Part shown: piece after piece, positions 1-12,233 of the stretch
Layout of the letters: each line of letters opens with the position of its first letter
How positions within the stretch are numbered: the stretch's first letter is position 1
NCBI GenBank assembly: GCA_018398815.1
Contig: CM031602.1
Coordinates: forward strand, 102,358,683-102,422,682
DNA length: 64,000 nt
Reading direction: 5' to 3'
DNA from: Conus ventricosus
Taxonomy: Eukaryota > Mollusca > Gastropoda > Neogastropoda > Conidae
The notes under the pieces: generated by a model
What the model was told of the DNA's origin: nothing
Databases searched by the model: none
The model's input: only the letters and a program-made list of their open reading frames with translations
Program-made: the position numbers and the translations under genes

Positions 1-155
1 AGAATGACAAAGATCAGCTTTAGGACCAAAAAAAAAAAAATAAATAAGGGTGATAGGGGTGGGGGGTGGGGAAAAAGGGATGGGGATGAGAAAGAAAATG
101 AGAACGAAATTCAGGGAAGTATTTTGTAAATATTAAAACCCTCACTGGCAGTACC

Positions 156-1440
156 ATGAGAAACTTTGTAATACAACCAGGACATTGTAAACATGCAAGC
201 GTCAGATGTTACTTTGTCACCTATTTACCGCCAGGCAAAGATGTTCCTAATTATGAATCACTCACAATAACTTTGGTACGTGAACGTAACCCATGCTTTT
301 CCTGGACAATGGTGTACTTTACCACCATTCACTTGATAAATTTGAAACTGTACAAAACAACTGTGTTGTACCAATACCTCTTTGTACAAATGTTATGCTG
401 TTGCTCATGATTCCATTGCTAGTGGACATGGTGGTTTTGCGAGAACAAAACATCGCATTTTATGTCATTTTATTGGCCTAAGCATCATGGGATATCTGTC
501 AATATTTTCAGACATGTGATGCGTGTCAGAAGATAGGAAGCGTGGATCTGTTCCAATGGTTCCTGTCATTGATGTCCCCTTTTCAACGCAGTCCATTTTC
601 TGCTGTTCCCATGCAGGTCATAGATGTTTTTGACTGTTTTTTGACGTTGCTGCCACGTATCCTGAAGCTGTGCTTCATTGTATTGTGACTGTTGTTGACT
701 TTGCTACCAGTATCCTGAAGCTGTGCTTTGAAAAACATAGACACATTTTGCAAGTGCTGAAAAAAGCAGGGAACTGTTGGATACCCAACAGAGAGTTTGT
801 CAGACAATGGAACCAGTTTGTGTCAACCCTCCTGAAAGGGTTTACCCATTGTTGTCAATCAAGGCATCAATACAAGTCTGTACCATCCCCATATCAAACA
901 GAATTGGTTTGAATGTTTGAATGGTCCCCTTTTAAAAATCCATGTTGAAGAAACTTTTACAACAACACCCTCAAGTCTGGACCATTGCCTCCCAGTAGTT
1001 CTGTTTGCGCACAGAGAAATGTCTTGTGAGAGCGCTGGATTCCACCATTTGAACTGCTTCATGATAGGAAACCTAGAGGTCCAGTTATCTGTTTGCAGAT
1101 TCTTGGAACCTTCCCCCCCTGTACCAATATGTGACAGAACTGTTGACCTTTTGAAAGAGAGCATGGACATTGCTACTCAACATTCAAAAAGGCTGCTGAG
1201 ACATGCAAAAAGACCAGATGTTAAAGTGGGCAGGCGCTCTTTTTTCTGTTAATGAATGGGGTAGATGTGTTGCTGCCCACTGACAAAAACACATTCTTGA
1301 TGGAGTGGGAAGGACCTTACACAGTTATTCATTGTTTCCATCTTGATTGTACTGTGTTGATCAACAACAAAAGAAAAAATTTTTTCATGCAGATATGCTT
1401 GTGACATACATAGACGTGCATGTGATCAACCTGTCAATGT
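156..1440 (+). pseudogene. Gypsy (Gmr1-like) integrase, frame-broken
   Basis: Remnant of a retroviral-type integrase, which would insert retrotransposon cDNA into the genome. Pieces in several plus-strand frames fall in the right order. An N-terminal zinc-binding stretch with paired His and Cys lies at about 400-530. The catalytic core follows, with the first Asp near 625, a Ser-Asp-Asn-Gly-Thr block (second Asp) near 800, and the Glu region before Leu-Asn-Gly near 915. A C-terminal GPY/F-type module, WEGPYTVI, lies at about 1308-1331. At least five frameshifts or stops separate the pieces, so no product is expected. The reverse transcriptase lies downstream (from 1840), which is the reverse of the usual Ty3/gypsy order and matches Gmr1-like elements. 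The first 155 bases show nothing recognisable apart from A- and G-rich runs. Confidence 0.7.
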
Positions 1441-1839
1441 GAAACTTCCTGTGCATTCTGCATATTTTGTTGACTTACAATTTTACAGCAATGTGTACAA
1501 CGTGCCAACGTTGATATTACTGATGAAGAAACTACTTCTCCTGATGTTGTGGACACTCATCCTTTTCCTGATGGTGCCACTGTTGTGAACAAGTGTGATT
1601 CCAAACGGAACGGACTGTCTTCCTCATACTTTACATGGTGATTCAAATGGACTGTTCATTGTGTGCTTCATTACCTGGATTTGACTGTTTCTCCAAGAGT
1701 GATGAACATGTATGAGAATCATTGCCTTGAATCTAAACATGAATACCCCCTAATCCACTTTCCCTTCTAAAGATGCTATTTATTATATTCAGTTTGATGA
1801 GCAATTATCTGATGTTCAAAAAGAAGAGTTGAACTCTGT

Positions 1840-2345
1840 GTGTCACAATATTTTTTCACTTTGTTTACAGATAATCCTGGATGTGTCAAAGCCCGAATTT
1901 TTCATGTGATCCAACTCACTGATTGCAAACCCATTAGGTTTAAACCATACCCATTACCTTTTCAGCACTTGAAGTTGTTAAAACAGGACGTTCAGTCTAT
2001 GCTAAAACTTAGTGTCATTGAGCCTAGTCAGTCTCCTTACATTTCTTCCATTGCGTTTGTTAAGAACCAGATGGAGCAATCAGATTCTGCATTGAATTCC
2101 CTGCGCTTAACAAATTACTCGTTTTGATGCGGAACCCATTTTGGATGTTGATGAACTGTTTTCATAAATCTCTGGTGCAATCTACTTCACCAAGATTGGT
2201 TTGTCAAAAGGATACTGGCAAATTTTGGTTAAGCCTGAGGACAAAGAAAAGACTTAATTTCAAATCCGCTTGAGACTTTTTCAGTAGACACGAATGCCAT
2301 TTGGTTTGATTTTGGCCCCTGCTACTTTTGCAAGGGTGAGGCGTT
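1840..2345 (+). pseudogene. Gypsy (Gmr1-like) reverse transcriptase N-terminal part
   Basis: This is the N-terminal half of a Ty3/gypsy reverse transcriptase, which would copy the element RNA into DNA. One open frame from 1840 to 2127 shows the linker and first RT segment, including KPIRFKPYPLPF and the SPYISSIAFVK strand. After a slip, the frames show an LSKGYWQI-like block near 2200-2225 and a TRMPFGL block near 2288-2310. The sequence then stops matching RT at about 2345, before the catalytic YxDD box, so the gene is truncated as well as frame-broken. It follows the integrase remnant on the same strand, separated by a Glu/Asp-rich linker at about 1500-1750. RNase H is absent. Confidence 0.72.
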
Positions 2346-2690
2346 TGGTGAGTTAACAGGTAAGCAAACTCCCGGCAGGAATCACGCACTTCACGGCCAC
2401 TGCCAACCTGGCAATGGACGGGCCACACTCCACAATTGTCACTGAGGCGACCTGTATCAGTTCGTGCGTGACACAGATCGAGCTAATGGCGTTGAAAACA
2501 GTCACGTCTGCTCCGTTATTTTCTCTGTCCCTGCTTGTTGGTCGGGTCTTGGCAAGTTTAATCCTCCCCAGAGGGGTTTTCAACTTGAGGCGTGGGTCCA
2601 ACTGGCTGAGTGCACTGGCGGGAGGTGTTCATGCTGTCCTTTGCCTCCTCTGTGGCAGCACAGTCTTCTCTGAGGCTTTGCTCCCCATGT
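2346..2690 (-). other. Unrecognised stretch with an 82-codon open frame
   Basis: After the RT truncation the base composition changes to GC-richer sequence. A minus-strand frame is open from 2601 to 2353, with a basic N-terminal part and a more hydrophobic C-terminal part. I do not recognise the protein. It could be an exon of a host gene or part of another repeat, and no splice sites could be confirmed. This stretch lies outside the large inverted repeat, whose detectable homology begins at about 2690. Confidence 0.2.
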
Positions 2691-2947
2691 GCCTTCCTTT
2701 TCAACAGCCAGTAGGCCTGTCTACTTTCAGAGCAGCCAGTGTCTTCCCTCCAGACGGCTGACTGGTGCTCTTTGTTATGGACCTTCCTCCCCTGTGCCCA
2801 GTCGCAGCAGTGGACCAGTTGTTATGGATCATGCACTTCTGTGCCTAGTCTCAGAAGTGTTTTTGTATGGACTGCCATTGAAGCATCTGCAGTTGAGGTC
2901 AGTTTACCTGAAGTGATTGATGATCATCACCACACGGTTGTTTTGTG

Positions 2948-2948
2948 T

Positions 2949-2980
<32 letters not shown>

Positions 2981-2993
2981 GTGTGTGGTGTGT

Positions 2994-3028
<35 letters not shown>
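2948..3028. repeat. (GT)n microsatellite
   Basis: Nearly pure GT dinucleotides with a few GG interruptions. The reverse-complement partner in the right arm is the longer (AC)n block at 46441-46606. Open frames of repeated Cys-Val or Thr-His across such tracts are artefacts. Confidence 0.97.
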
Positions 3029-3030
<2 letters not shown>

Positions 3031-4163
3031 AAGTCTGCTCGAGTTTGGACAGCAACACACCTGACCAGTGATTGGAATTTCGAAGGGATTCAATTAATAT
3101 TCAGGAGCACTCGCCTGTTAATTTTTCTTTGAAAATGTGAACAATTCCCTTGTTGTTATCGTTTTGTGTCATTAGTAGAGTTGTGAATTATTTCCCAGCC
3201 TAACAGGGAGCATGAGTGTAAACACATGTCAACAGTTTACATATTGATAGTGTTCATGTGATAATAATCATTTTCATCTTCTCATTGTTTATTAAATATA
3301 CACTCCTCACTTAATCCTGTTCATGCTGTTATGGTGTAGGGTGGCGTGAGTGAGTAATAGAAATAGTAATAGAATACACAAACAGGCTTTACACCTTCAT
3401 ACATTCATGAGACAGATTTGACAAATCTATTTACAACCACTCCTCATTCCACTCTGTGACAGTGGGTACCAGGGACCTAAATCTTTTTCCCCTGTTTTCC
3501 CAACTCCTTTTTTTTGGGCAGACACCTTGATTTTTAAACACCCGGGACACTGCACGTAAACTCATTTTTTTTTAAAAATTTTTTTGATTTCAGACAAAAA
3601 CAAAACATTGTCCTACGCCTTTTGCCCTAATAGAAGAATAAGGGTTGCCGTTCTTTGTTTTTATTGCCTGAATGAAAAAGGGTTTGGGCCTTCTTTGTTT
3701 CTTTGCCCGAATTTTGTTTTTTTTGTGATAAAGAGCAAAGAGGGGGAACTACGTCGGGTTTTGTTTTGTAATGGTTTTTTTTCCTTTTGTCGACAAATAG
3801 TATTTTTTTTTTGATTTTCCACATACGTTTGGGGCCCCCTCCTGCCCAACATGTCGCAGGGCGTCTAAAAAGTGTGTGACCTTTTTTTTTCTGTAAACGT
3901 GTAAGTGAAAAAACAATCGGACGTTTTTTGATTTTTTTTTCATTGGTAGTTTAAATTTAAAACGGCCTGAAAAAGACGACGGCACAACAGTTACAAAAAT
4001 TTCTATTTTTATTGATACATATTGAACAAAACAGACTGAGGTTGAACGGAGCAAACAATTGCGAACGAACGGGGCGACACATTAGAAGCTAGAAAAAAAA
4101 AGAAAAAAACCCAGACCGTTAAACCCTTTTAAAAAAGAACAACTGCCAAATGAAAGGGGAAAC
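3029..4163. other. Gene-free arm sequence
   Basis: I see no gene here. The sequence becomes T-rich from about 3480 and is matched in reverse complement by 45330-46440, including the blocks around CACTCTGTGACAGTGGGTAC and GGCCTGAAAAAGACGACGGC. Short homopolymers differ between the arms, as expected from slippage or read error. Confidence 0.5.
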
Positions 4164-7100
4164 AGCTGCTAACAAGAACAAAGAAACAGACTGCAGAAGG
4201 TGAACAAAAAAAGAGACTGCTGGGGCTTAAAAAAGGGAAAAGAGCTGCCGAGCTAAAACAAAGAATGAGACTGCGAAGCTTAAAAAATGAAACAGATGCT
4301 GAAGCTTAACAAAGGAAACAGACGCAAAGCTTAAAAAAAAAAAGGACTGCTGAAGCTTAACAAAGGAAACAGCTGCTGAACTTAAAAAAGGGAAACCGAC
4401 TGTTGGAAAAAAACACAGCAATCAAATTCCTGAACTAAAATAGCAGCAATTAAGCTTACCAAATAAAAAGGGGAAACCAACCAGTAAAAGAAAAACCGGG
4501 GCATTGTTGAAGTTCACCAGCAAAAACCTTAAAAGCGGAACATTTGCAAATAGATCGCTAAAAGCTTTTAAAGAACAAACAATGCTGAAGCAAAAAGACC
4601 AATAGCCGGAAGGTAAAAAAACGGGCTGCTGGACAGGAGAGAATTAACAGCTGTTGGAACAATAAAAAACAAACAGACGCGGGGGCTATAAAGAACAGAC
4701 GCTGAAGCAAAGAACAAACAGACTGCTGAAGCAGTAAAGAACAAATAACTGCTGAAGCTTAAAGAACAAACAGACTGCGGGAGCAGGAGAGAATTAACGA
4801 CTTTTGGAACAATAAAGAAAAAAAACGACAGCTTGGGCTATAAAAACAGACTTTGGAGTTAAAAAAAAAAAACCAGACCCCCGAAGCTATAAAAAAACAG
4901 AGCGGAGCTTAAACAAAAAACGACTGCGGACATTGAAAACCCATAGACCTGGACAGTAAAAAACAGACTACTGGAAAAAGAAAAAACGATGCTGGAATAG
5001 TAAAGAACGACTGGGAACAAAATAACAGACGCGGGAAACAGTAGAAACAGACGCGGGAACAGTAAAGAACAGAAGACATTGGAATAGTAAAAAACAACAC
5101 ACTGCGGAATTTTAAAGAACAACTTTGGAACGTAAAGAACAGAAGACTGCAAAAAAGTAAAGAACCTGCGGGAACTAAAAAAACAAACAGCTGCTGGAAC
5201 ATAAAGAACAAACAGACGCGGGAACAGTAAAAAAACAAACCGCTGCTGGAACGTAAAAAAACAAAAACTGCTAAAAATAGTAAAAAACAGGAAACTGCGG
5301 GAACATAAAGAACAGACTGCTGGAACAGTAAAAACGACTGCGGAACAGTAAAGAACAAATAGACTGCGGAACGTAAAGAACAGAGTGAACAGAAAAAGAA
5401 CGATGCGGAACAGTAAAGAACAGACAGACTGCTGGAATATTAAAGAACAATGCTGGAACAGTAACGAACAACGGGAAACTGCTGGAACAGAAAAGAACAA
5501 CTGCTGGAGGTAAAGAACAAACAGACGCGGGAACAGTAAAGAACAGACTGCGGAACAGTAAAACACAGACTGGGGAAACAGTAAGAACAACACTGGAACA
5601 GAAATAACAGAACGGGAACGTAAAAAACAGACCTGGAACAGAAAAAAACAAACTGAACAGTAAAGAACAGACTCTGGAACGTAAAGAACAGAATACGGAA
5701 CAGTAAAGAACAGACAGACAACTTGAACAGTAAAAAACAGGCTGCGGGAACGTAAAGAAAGACAAAAGGGAACAGTAAAGAACAACAGACTCGGAGTAAA
5801 AGAACAGATGCGGGAACAGTAAAGAAAAACAACTGCGGGAAACATAAAGAACAACAGGGGAACATAAAGAACAGACTACTGAACGTAAAGAACAGACAAA
5901 CGGGAACATAAAGAACAGACAGACCGCGGGAACAGTAAAAAAACCGAGGGACTGCTGGGACAGTAAAGAACAATGCGGGAACAGTAAAAAAAAGAACTGC
6001 GGAACACTGCGGGGAACAGTAAAGAAACAGACGCGGGAACATAAAGAAAGACGCGGAACAGAAAAAACAACTGCGAACAGTAAAAAACAGACAGTGCGGG
6101 CATAGTAAAAAACAACAACGCGGAACAGTAAAGAACAGACAGTGGAACGAAAGAACAACAGAAGCTGGAACAGTAAAGAACAGACAGACAGCTGAAGTAA
6201 AACAACTGACTGCGGAACAGTAAAGAACAGAAGCGGGAAACCGTAAAGAAAACAGACAGCGGAACAGAAAGAACAGACAACAGGGAATAGTAAAGAATAG
6301 ACGGACTCCGGGAACAGTAAAGAACGACTGCGGGGAAATAAGAACAGATGCGGAACAGAAAAGAACAAAAGACTGCGGAACAGAAAATAACAAACCACTT
6401 GGAACGTAAAGAACAAACAGACTGCGGAACAAAAAGAACAAACACCCTGGAACAGTAAAGAACAGACAGACTGCAACAGAAAGAACAGCTGCTGGAACAG
6501 TAAAGAACAGACTGCGGGAACATAAAGAACATCTGCGGAAAGTAAAGAACAACTGTGAACAGTAAAAACGTTGCGGGGAACAAAAAAGAACAGCTGCCAA
6601 AACAGTAAAGAACAGACTGCTGGAACAGAAAGAAAGACTGCGGGAACAGTAATGAATAGTCTGCTGGAACAAAAAGAACAGACAGACTGCTGGAACAGTA
6701 AAGAATGACAGACGCTGAACCCGTAAAAGAAACAGACAGACGCGGAACATAATGAACGACTGCTGGATTAGAAAAGAAAAAACCGAGGGAACAGTAAAGA
6801 ACATACAGACTGCTGGAAAGTAAAGAACAGACTGTTGGCATTAGAGAAAAAGCGGATTTTGGAGCGAAAAAAGAGCATGCAACTTTTGGGAGCTAAATAA
6901 ACCAGACGGGGTTTGGGGGAAGACGTTGCGAATAAATAGCAGACGTTGGAGCTGGAGAGAGTAAGCAGACTCGAGGGGGGGAGAGCAAACAGACTGCTGG
7001 ATTGCATAAAGCAACGACGCGGGAAGGAACAACAAACAGAGCTGGGGGTAAAACAAGCAAACAGACTGTGGGTGAACAAGCAAACACGCTGGGGTGAACA

Positions 7101-7640
7101 GAGAAAACAACGCGGAAGGGAAAACAGAAACAATGCTGGGGGGGAACGCCCAAACAACTGCGGAGAAACAACAAACAGACTGCGGGAGGTAAACTGATCA
7201 AACAGACGCGGGGGGTGAACAGAGAAAAACAACTCGGGGGGGTGAAAGGCAAACAGACGCGGGAGCGGGAGACCAAGACAGTGCTGTACGGGGGGAAAAA
7301 AAACAAACGCTGGAGGTGAACAAACAATGGGACTGTGGGGGGTGAACAGGCAGACAGACTGTGGAGGGAACAGAGCAAACAGACTGCTGGGGGTGACAGA
7401 GCAAACAGACTCGGGGGTGAACAGAACAAACATCTGCGGAGGTGAACAAACAATCAACTGCTGAGTGACAGAGCAAACGATGGGAGGTAACAAGCAAACA
7501 GACGCGGGGTAAACGGCAAGCAGACTGCGGGAGGTGAACAGAGCAAACAGAAGGTGGAGTGAACAGAAAAAACAGAGCTGGGCTGAACAGAGCAAACAGA
7601 CGCTGTAGGTAAAAAGTGAAAGCTGACGGCGACATAAAGC
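4164..7640. repeat. Divergent minisatellite with a CAGACTGCTG-type core
   Basis: About 3.5 kb of imperfect tandem units of roughly 20-30 bp that share a CAGACTGC(TG) core. The unit changes along the array. Forms with GAAGCTTAAAAAAGG lie at about 4200-4420, GGAACAGTAAAGAACAG forms at about 4900-6840, and GGGGGTGAACAGAGCAAA forms at about 6960-7600. The inverted partner is 42925-45330. Long minus-strand open frames rich in Phe-Thr-Val-Pro across this array are by-products of the repeat. Confidence 0.9.
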
Positions 7641-7763
7641 TGAAGGGAATGAACGAGTCAAGTGCAGCTACAAAGCCATGGAGCGTAAAGGGGCAGCGAT
7701 GAGGGGGACCCTGACGTTGGGTCACTCGCAGCTGACCATTTGATTTCAACCGAAAAACGCATG

Positions 7764-7836
7764 GGTTGTGTGTGTGTGGTGGGTTGGGGGTTGTGTGTGG
7801 TGTGTGTGTGGTGTGTGTGTGTGGGGTTGTGTGTTG
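7764..7836. repeat. (GT)n microsatellite
   Basis: GT/GGT tract with several interruptions, just outside the minisatellite. Confidence 0.9.
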
Positions 7837-8053
7837 TTTATATTTGCCCCCTAAACCATTTCATTCACCCCAACTGTTGTCGGGGTAAATGCCCTTTTCC
7901 CAGGGATAATGCACAGATGGTTAAAACTTTCCTTTTTCTCCTCTGCCCCACAACCCCTCCGGGGTGCATTCGCTGTCTCGTCACATAAACACCATTCTTG
8001 AATCTTTTACCCCTTGTACACATGTATGTGTATGTGTTCATGACAGCGCCTGC

Positions 8054-8291
8054 CACACACACCACACACACACACAACACACACCACACCCACAACACAC
8101 ACACACCCACCCACACACACACTGCGCGCCGCGCCTGCACCATACACCGCGCGTCATACCCCCACCACACACACACACACACACCACCAAACACACACAC
8201 ACCACCACACACACACACACACACACACACCGAACACACCAAAAATCACACAACACACAACACGACCACACAACACACACACACAACCACA

Positions 8292-8326
<35 letters not shown>

Positions 8327-8340
8327 ACCAACACACACAC
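8054..8340. repeat. (AC)n microsatellite
   Basis: Interrupted AC tract of nearly 300 bases. Its outer flank (ACGCCATTGTCCCACTTG and onward) matches the flank of the (GT)n tract at 39270-39600 in reverse complement, which fixes the register of the two arms. Confidence 0.95.
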
Positions 8341-8464
8341 CTTTTAGGCTAGGGATGGGGTACGCCATTGTCCCACTTGTTCTGCCTTGAGTTTGTACCC
8401 GTGTCACAGACAATCACACTGCAGTGAGAAACACAAAAAACACGACTTTTTTTTCCCCTAACAT

Positions 8465-8815
8465 ACTTTACGAAACTCTCTCTTCTTCTCTCTCTCTCCT
8501 CCCCCTCTCTCTCTCTTCCCCTCTCTCTCTCTCTCCTGGATAATAAAATAATAAAAAATAACATTTATATATAAATTTATATATAAATATATATATATAT
8601 TTAATATATATATATTATAAAATATATATTTATTATAAAAACCAATGATATTAAAAAGGAATCTTTTATCATTGGCAAATGTTGCCCCAAGGGGTCGAGA
8701 AATTTTACGTCATTTAGCTTTTAATTATATTCATATTAATATATATATATAAATATATATATATTATTATATATATATTTATATTAAAAAATATATATAT
8801 ATATATATATATTAA
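8465..8815. repeat. (TC)n then (AT)n low-complexity block
   Basis: A CT/TC tract at 8465-8534 is followed by long AT dinucleotide stretches to about 8815, broken by a short unique segment at 8640-8735. The TC part matches the GA tract at 39021-39134 in the right arm. Confidence 0.9.
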
Positions 8816-9640
8816 TGAGATCTGGGTTCTGGCTGTCGCCCTCAAAAAAAAGTTTTTTTATTCAGGATGGGCCCCCCCCTTCTGACGAGGGGGTTTTTGA
8901 TAACTCTCCCGATAGTGTAAAAAACAACAATAACACCACACAAAAGGGTACCAAACGCCTTAAAAAGCAGTTTACACCAGCGCAAGCACAGCTATGACCC
9001 AGAATTAATTCAATCTGGGTACTTTTTCACTACCCAAAAGCTTGTCAAGCATTTTAACAACAAAGGGGCGCGACTGAAAATTTATTTACATTATGCACAA
9101 ATTCATCAAAATAGTTGTGGTTTATTTCGCTAACAAAGGGCATGAAAATCGCACGAATTTTGCATAATTTTAAAACTTTATATTCCCCCCAAATCACTGA
9201 GAGCAGGGAGAAAACATAAATTTATTTCGTCAAATTTTTCCTTTTAATATCAAATGCTCTCAGAACTACATTATGCCATTTCTACGCTTTCTACATCTAA
9301 AACACCCACATCAAACTTAGTTTGTAGTTTTTTTATATGCCTGTCAATATTGAATGAAAGGTTTTCGCATTATTGGATAATTTTAAACGATCGACCAAGA
9401 AAAACCTATCACTTTCCTTAAAAATGTTTATTCCGTTTTGCCATCTGCTGTCAAAATTTCTTGAAGAAACTTTGCAAAACGATGTTCATTTGCACACCCC
9501 GTTCAACCCTACAAAACCAAAAAATTTATAAATAGGATCTAAAACCTTGATGCCCATGTGGATTTACCCGGAATCTAACCAAAAGAACATTTGTAAACTT
9601 TTAAAAGCAGGTCTTTCATCATCCGTGATACTTTAGCCTG
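8816..9640. other. Gene-free A+T-rich arm sequence
   Basis: I see no supported gene. Matching but diverged sequence lies at about 38330-39000 in the right arm. Homopolymer runs of A, C and G are common here. Confidence 0.4.
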
Positions 9641-10410
9641 CGTCGAATACATGCACTTTGAATCCATGTAAAAGGTCGGGGGTAATGTCCAACTTCCCCC
9701 CATCGATAGACTGTGGGATTTTTTTTATGGCCCGTAAAAAACCTTTTTTAGGCATACAATAAACCTTTCAACATGAACAGCGGGAACATCCCCCAACCCC
9801 ACAATTTGGCCCCCATAAAAGCCATTGCTGCACCAGAATAAAAAATTTTATAAAACTCTAAGCAAATTACATTTAATGTGCACAAACATTGAAAGATTAT
9901 AACAAACATTTTTCGCCCTGCTTGCAAGATCTTTAGTTAGAAAAAAAAAAACCAAAAAGCACCATTAATATAAAAAATTTGCTCACCAAAAACCATTCTC
10001 CTCTTCGCAAGGGACCTCTTTTCTAATAAAATAACCTCTTTCAAATTTACCTTAAGTGAGGGCGGATGCTGCGCTAACAAAAATTGTTCAACTGGACGAA
10101 ACCCAAAGGTTTTCGACAACAAAGCTTTTTCATCTCCTTGCTTTATACCCTTTTGTAAAAGTCTTATTTTGTAAATCACACCGCATCAACCCTTGCTTTT
10201 TACCAGTTAGGCAGCCTTTAAAACATCAAAATACCTTTTCCCCTTTATTCCATTTTTTTGAAGCATTTGGGCCAATATTTTTAGACACTGAACCAAATCT
10301 TTTTAAGTCAATGAAAGCTACGTAAAAAATATGATTTCCTGAAACGTTTCTTATAACTGCAAAAAGTTTAAACATCTGACGATAATTTGGGTGACCTTTC
10401 TTAAACACCC
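9640..10410 (-). pseudogene. Decayed non-LTR reverse transcriptase remnant
   Basis: The minus strand near 10320-10295 reads FYVAFIDLK followed by a Phe-x-Ser-Val pattern. This resembles RT motif A (hydrophobic, Asp, two residues, Lys-Ala-Phe-Asp) of LINE-type reverse transcriptases. The partner at about 37520 in the right arm reads FFIDFKKDF, which supports a common RT ancestor. Downstream frames (10179-9937) contain a GIKQGD block that could be motif B. Stops and slips occur throughout, and no catalytic YADD box could be placed. The assignment rests on short motifs seen in both arms. Confidence 0.35.
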
Positions 10411-10994
10411 ATTTCCCCTCCCGTAAATTAATAATTCAACCAGGCTTGCAGTCACAGTTAGTAAGAAAATCATTTAAATATTTATACCCCTAAGTGATAT
10501 GTCACATAAGCACTTGGATCATTGACTTCACTTTTTTTTATAATGGCGTAGACTCGCGTTTTTCCCCCTTACCAGGGAAAAAACCCTTTTTTTAAAAAAA
10601 AAATTTTAAAAATCTGACAAAATACTCAGTTACGGTATTTCGGCATTTTTTAAATGATTCCCAACGAAAACCATTTTTTTGGGCCCACAGCTTTTTTGTT
10701 CTGGAGGGTTTTTTTTATTTGTTTTGTTTGTTTTTTTGTATTCTTACTGCGGGATACTTTTGTTCGAATTGTGCATCGAAGTAGCCGCATGTTATTAAAT
10801 CAAAAAAATTCTTCTTCTTTTTCTTTTTCTGCTCTTCTTCAGTTTCTTTTTTGATGCCGCTTTTAAAAGCTGATTCTACTCGTTGAGGGAAATCATGTTA
10901 TGCGTTTAACTTTTGCTAACTGATATTTGCGGATATGCATCTGAAACTTTTGCTCATCTTCCACTGAGTTAATTAAACAGCACAATAAAGGAGA

Positions 10995-11010
10995 TTACAC
11001 TCGCCTCCTT

Positions 11011-11082
<72 letters not shown>

Positions 11083-11132
11083 CACACACACACACACACA
11101 CGCACGCACGCGCACACACACAAGCAAGCACA

Positions 11133-11186
<54 letters not shown>

Positions 11187-11248
11187 CACACACACAAGCA
11201 CACACAACACACACACACACACACACACGCACACACACACACACACAC
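10995..11248. repeat. (AC)n microsatellite
   Basis: AC tract of about 250 bases with CG and AAG interruptions, immediately upstream of the LINE RNase H remnant. The right-arm partner is (GT)n at 36640-36860. Confidence 0.97.
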
Positions 11249-11275
11249 TACTAATTTGTATTATCCAATATCAAA

Positions 11276-12123
11276 ATGCATTTGCATGATCACTATTCCA
11301 ACCATTTAAAGATATACACTGATGGATCATTAATCAATGAACATGCGGGTGCAGCATACACGATCCCCGGCGTTAACAAAGAAAAGTCCTATTATCTCGG
11401 AAAAAAAAAATCTATATTCACTTCTGAGTTAACTGCTATAATTATGGCTTTAAAGTTTATTGTTGATTACCCTCAAAATTTATTTAAAGTTGTTTTATGT
11501 GTAGATTCCAAGTCAGTTCTTACTGCAGTGAAGAATTTTAAATTAAAAGTTCGACCTGAGATGATGATTGAAATAAATAATTTAGTACATTTCCTCTCAG
11601 TCATAGACACTGAAATAACATTTCTTTGCGTGCCCTCACACTGTGTGTTATATTATAATGGAAAGGTTGATGTTCTAGCAAAGAGAGGATCAAAACGATC
11701 ATCAGATTCACATTTAACTTCTCTATGTCAATGCAAGAGTGCTATACTTTGGCAGAGAAAGTACAATTTTCTAATTGTCATTTGATTGAAAGAGAAACTG
11801 GGTGTCTTCGTTTACACGATGAAATGAAAAATATTCATGAAAAGTTAAGTAAGTACGATCAAAACATTTATCGTAGACGACAGATAAGTTCCTTGATCTG
11901 TAGATGGAAACTGGATTGTTTTAAAACAAAGTATGTCAAAAACATTCATTGTATATGTGGTCATAGCATATCAACTGATCACATTGTTCTGTGTACGTTA
12001 ATAGGAAAACAAATCAATCCAAATACGTCTGTACAGCCTATTCAAAATGTTTTCCTGTCAGCAAGTGAAATATATCTTTTCTTTGTGCACTTAGCTAAAA
12101 GTCCACTTGGCAAATACTCATAA
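11276..12123 (+). pseudogene. LINE ORF2 3' part: RNase H and C-terminal zinc region
   Basis: This is the 3' end of an I-group-type non-LTR retrotransposon ORF2. The RNase H domain would degrade RNA in the RNA:DNA hybrid. The first frame (11276-11785) shows IYTDGSL (first Asp), SELTAI (Glu), LCVDSKS (second Asp) and a VPSHC block with a later Val-Asp at the place of the last catalytic residue. A slip at about 11740 moves the reading into the frame ending at 12123, which carries the C-terminal segment with a CICGH...H...C zinc-like pattern. The RT and endonuclease parts are missing, since the 5' side is the (AC)n tract, so this is a 5'-truncated copy. A more decayed copy lies on the minus strand of the right arm. 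Confidence 0.75.
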
Positions 12124-12233
12124 TAGATAATAGTCAGTATTGAGAAAAGAAGAGTTTTTGTTGTTGTTTTTTTTTTTTTTGGGGGGGGGGGTCATCTTTG
12201 GTTAAGTCGACTTTCCATTTTTGTGTTATAGCT

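Noticed and set aside
4859..6841. Long minus-strand frames rich in Phe, Ser, Val and Pro (up to 454 codons)
   Set aside because: They are produced by the minisatellite unit read in frames without stops; several frames are open over the same DNA and there is no domain.
10969..11248. Cys-Val and Thr-His repeat frames over AC/GT tracts, here and at 2899, 7865, 12865, 36538, 39148, 42517 and 46266
   Set aside because: Dinucleotide repeats have no stops in any frame; these are not proteins.
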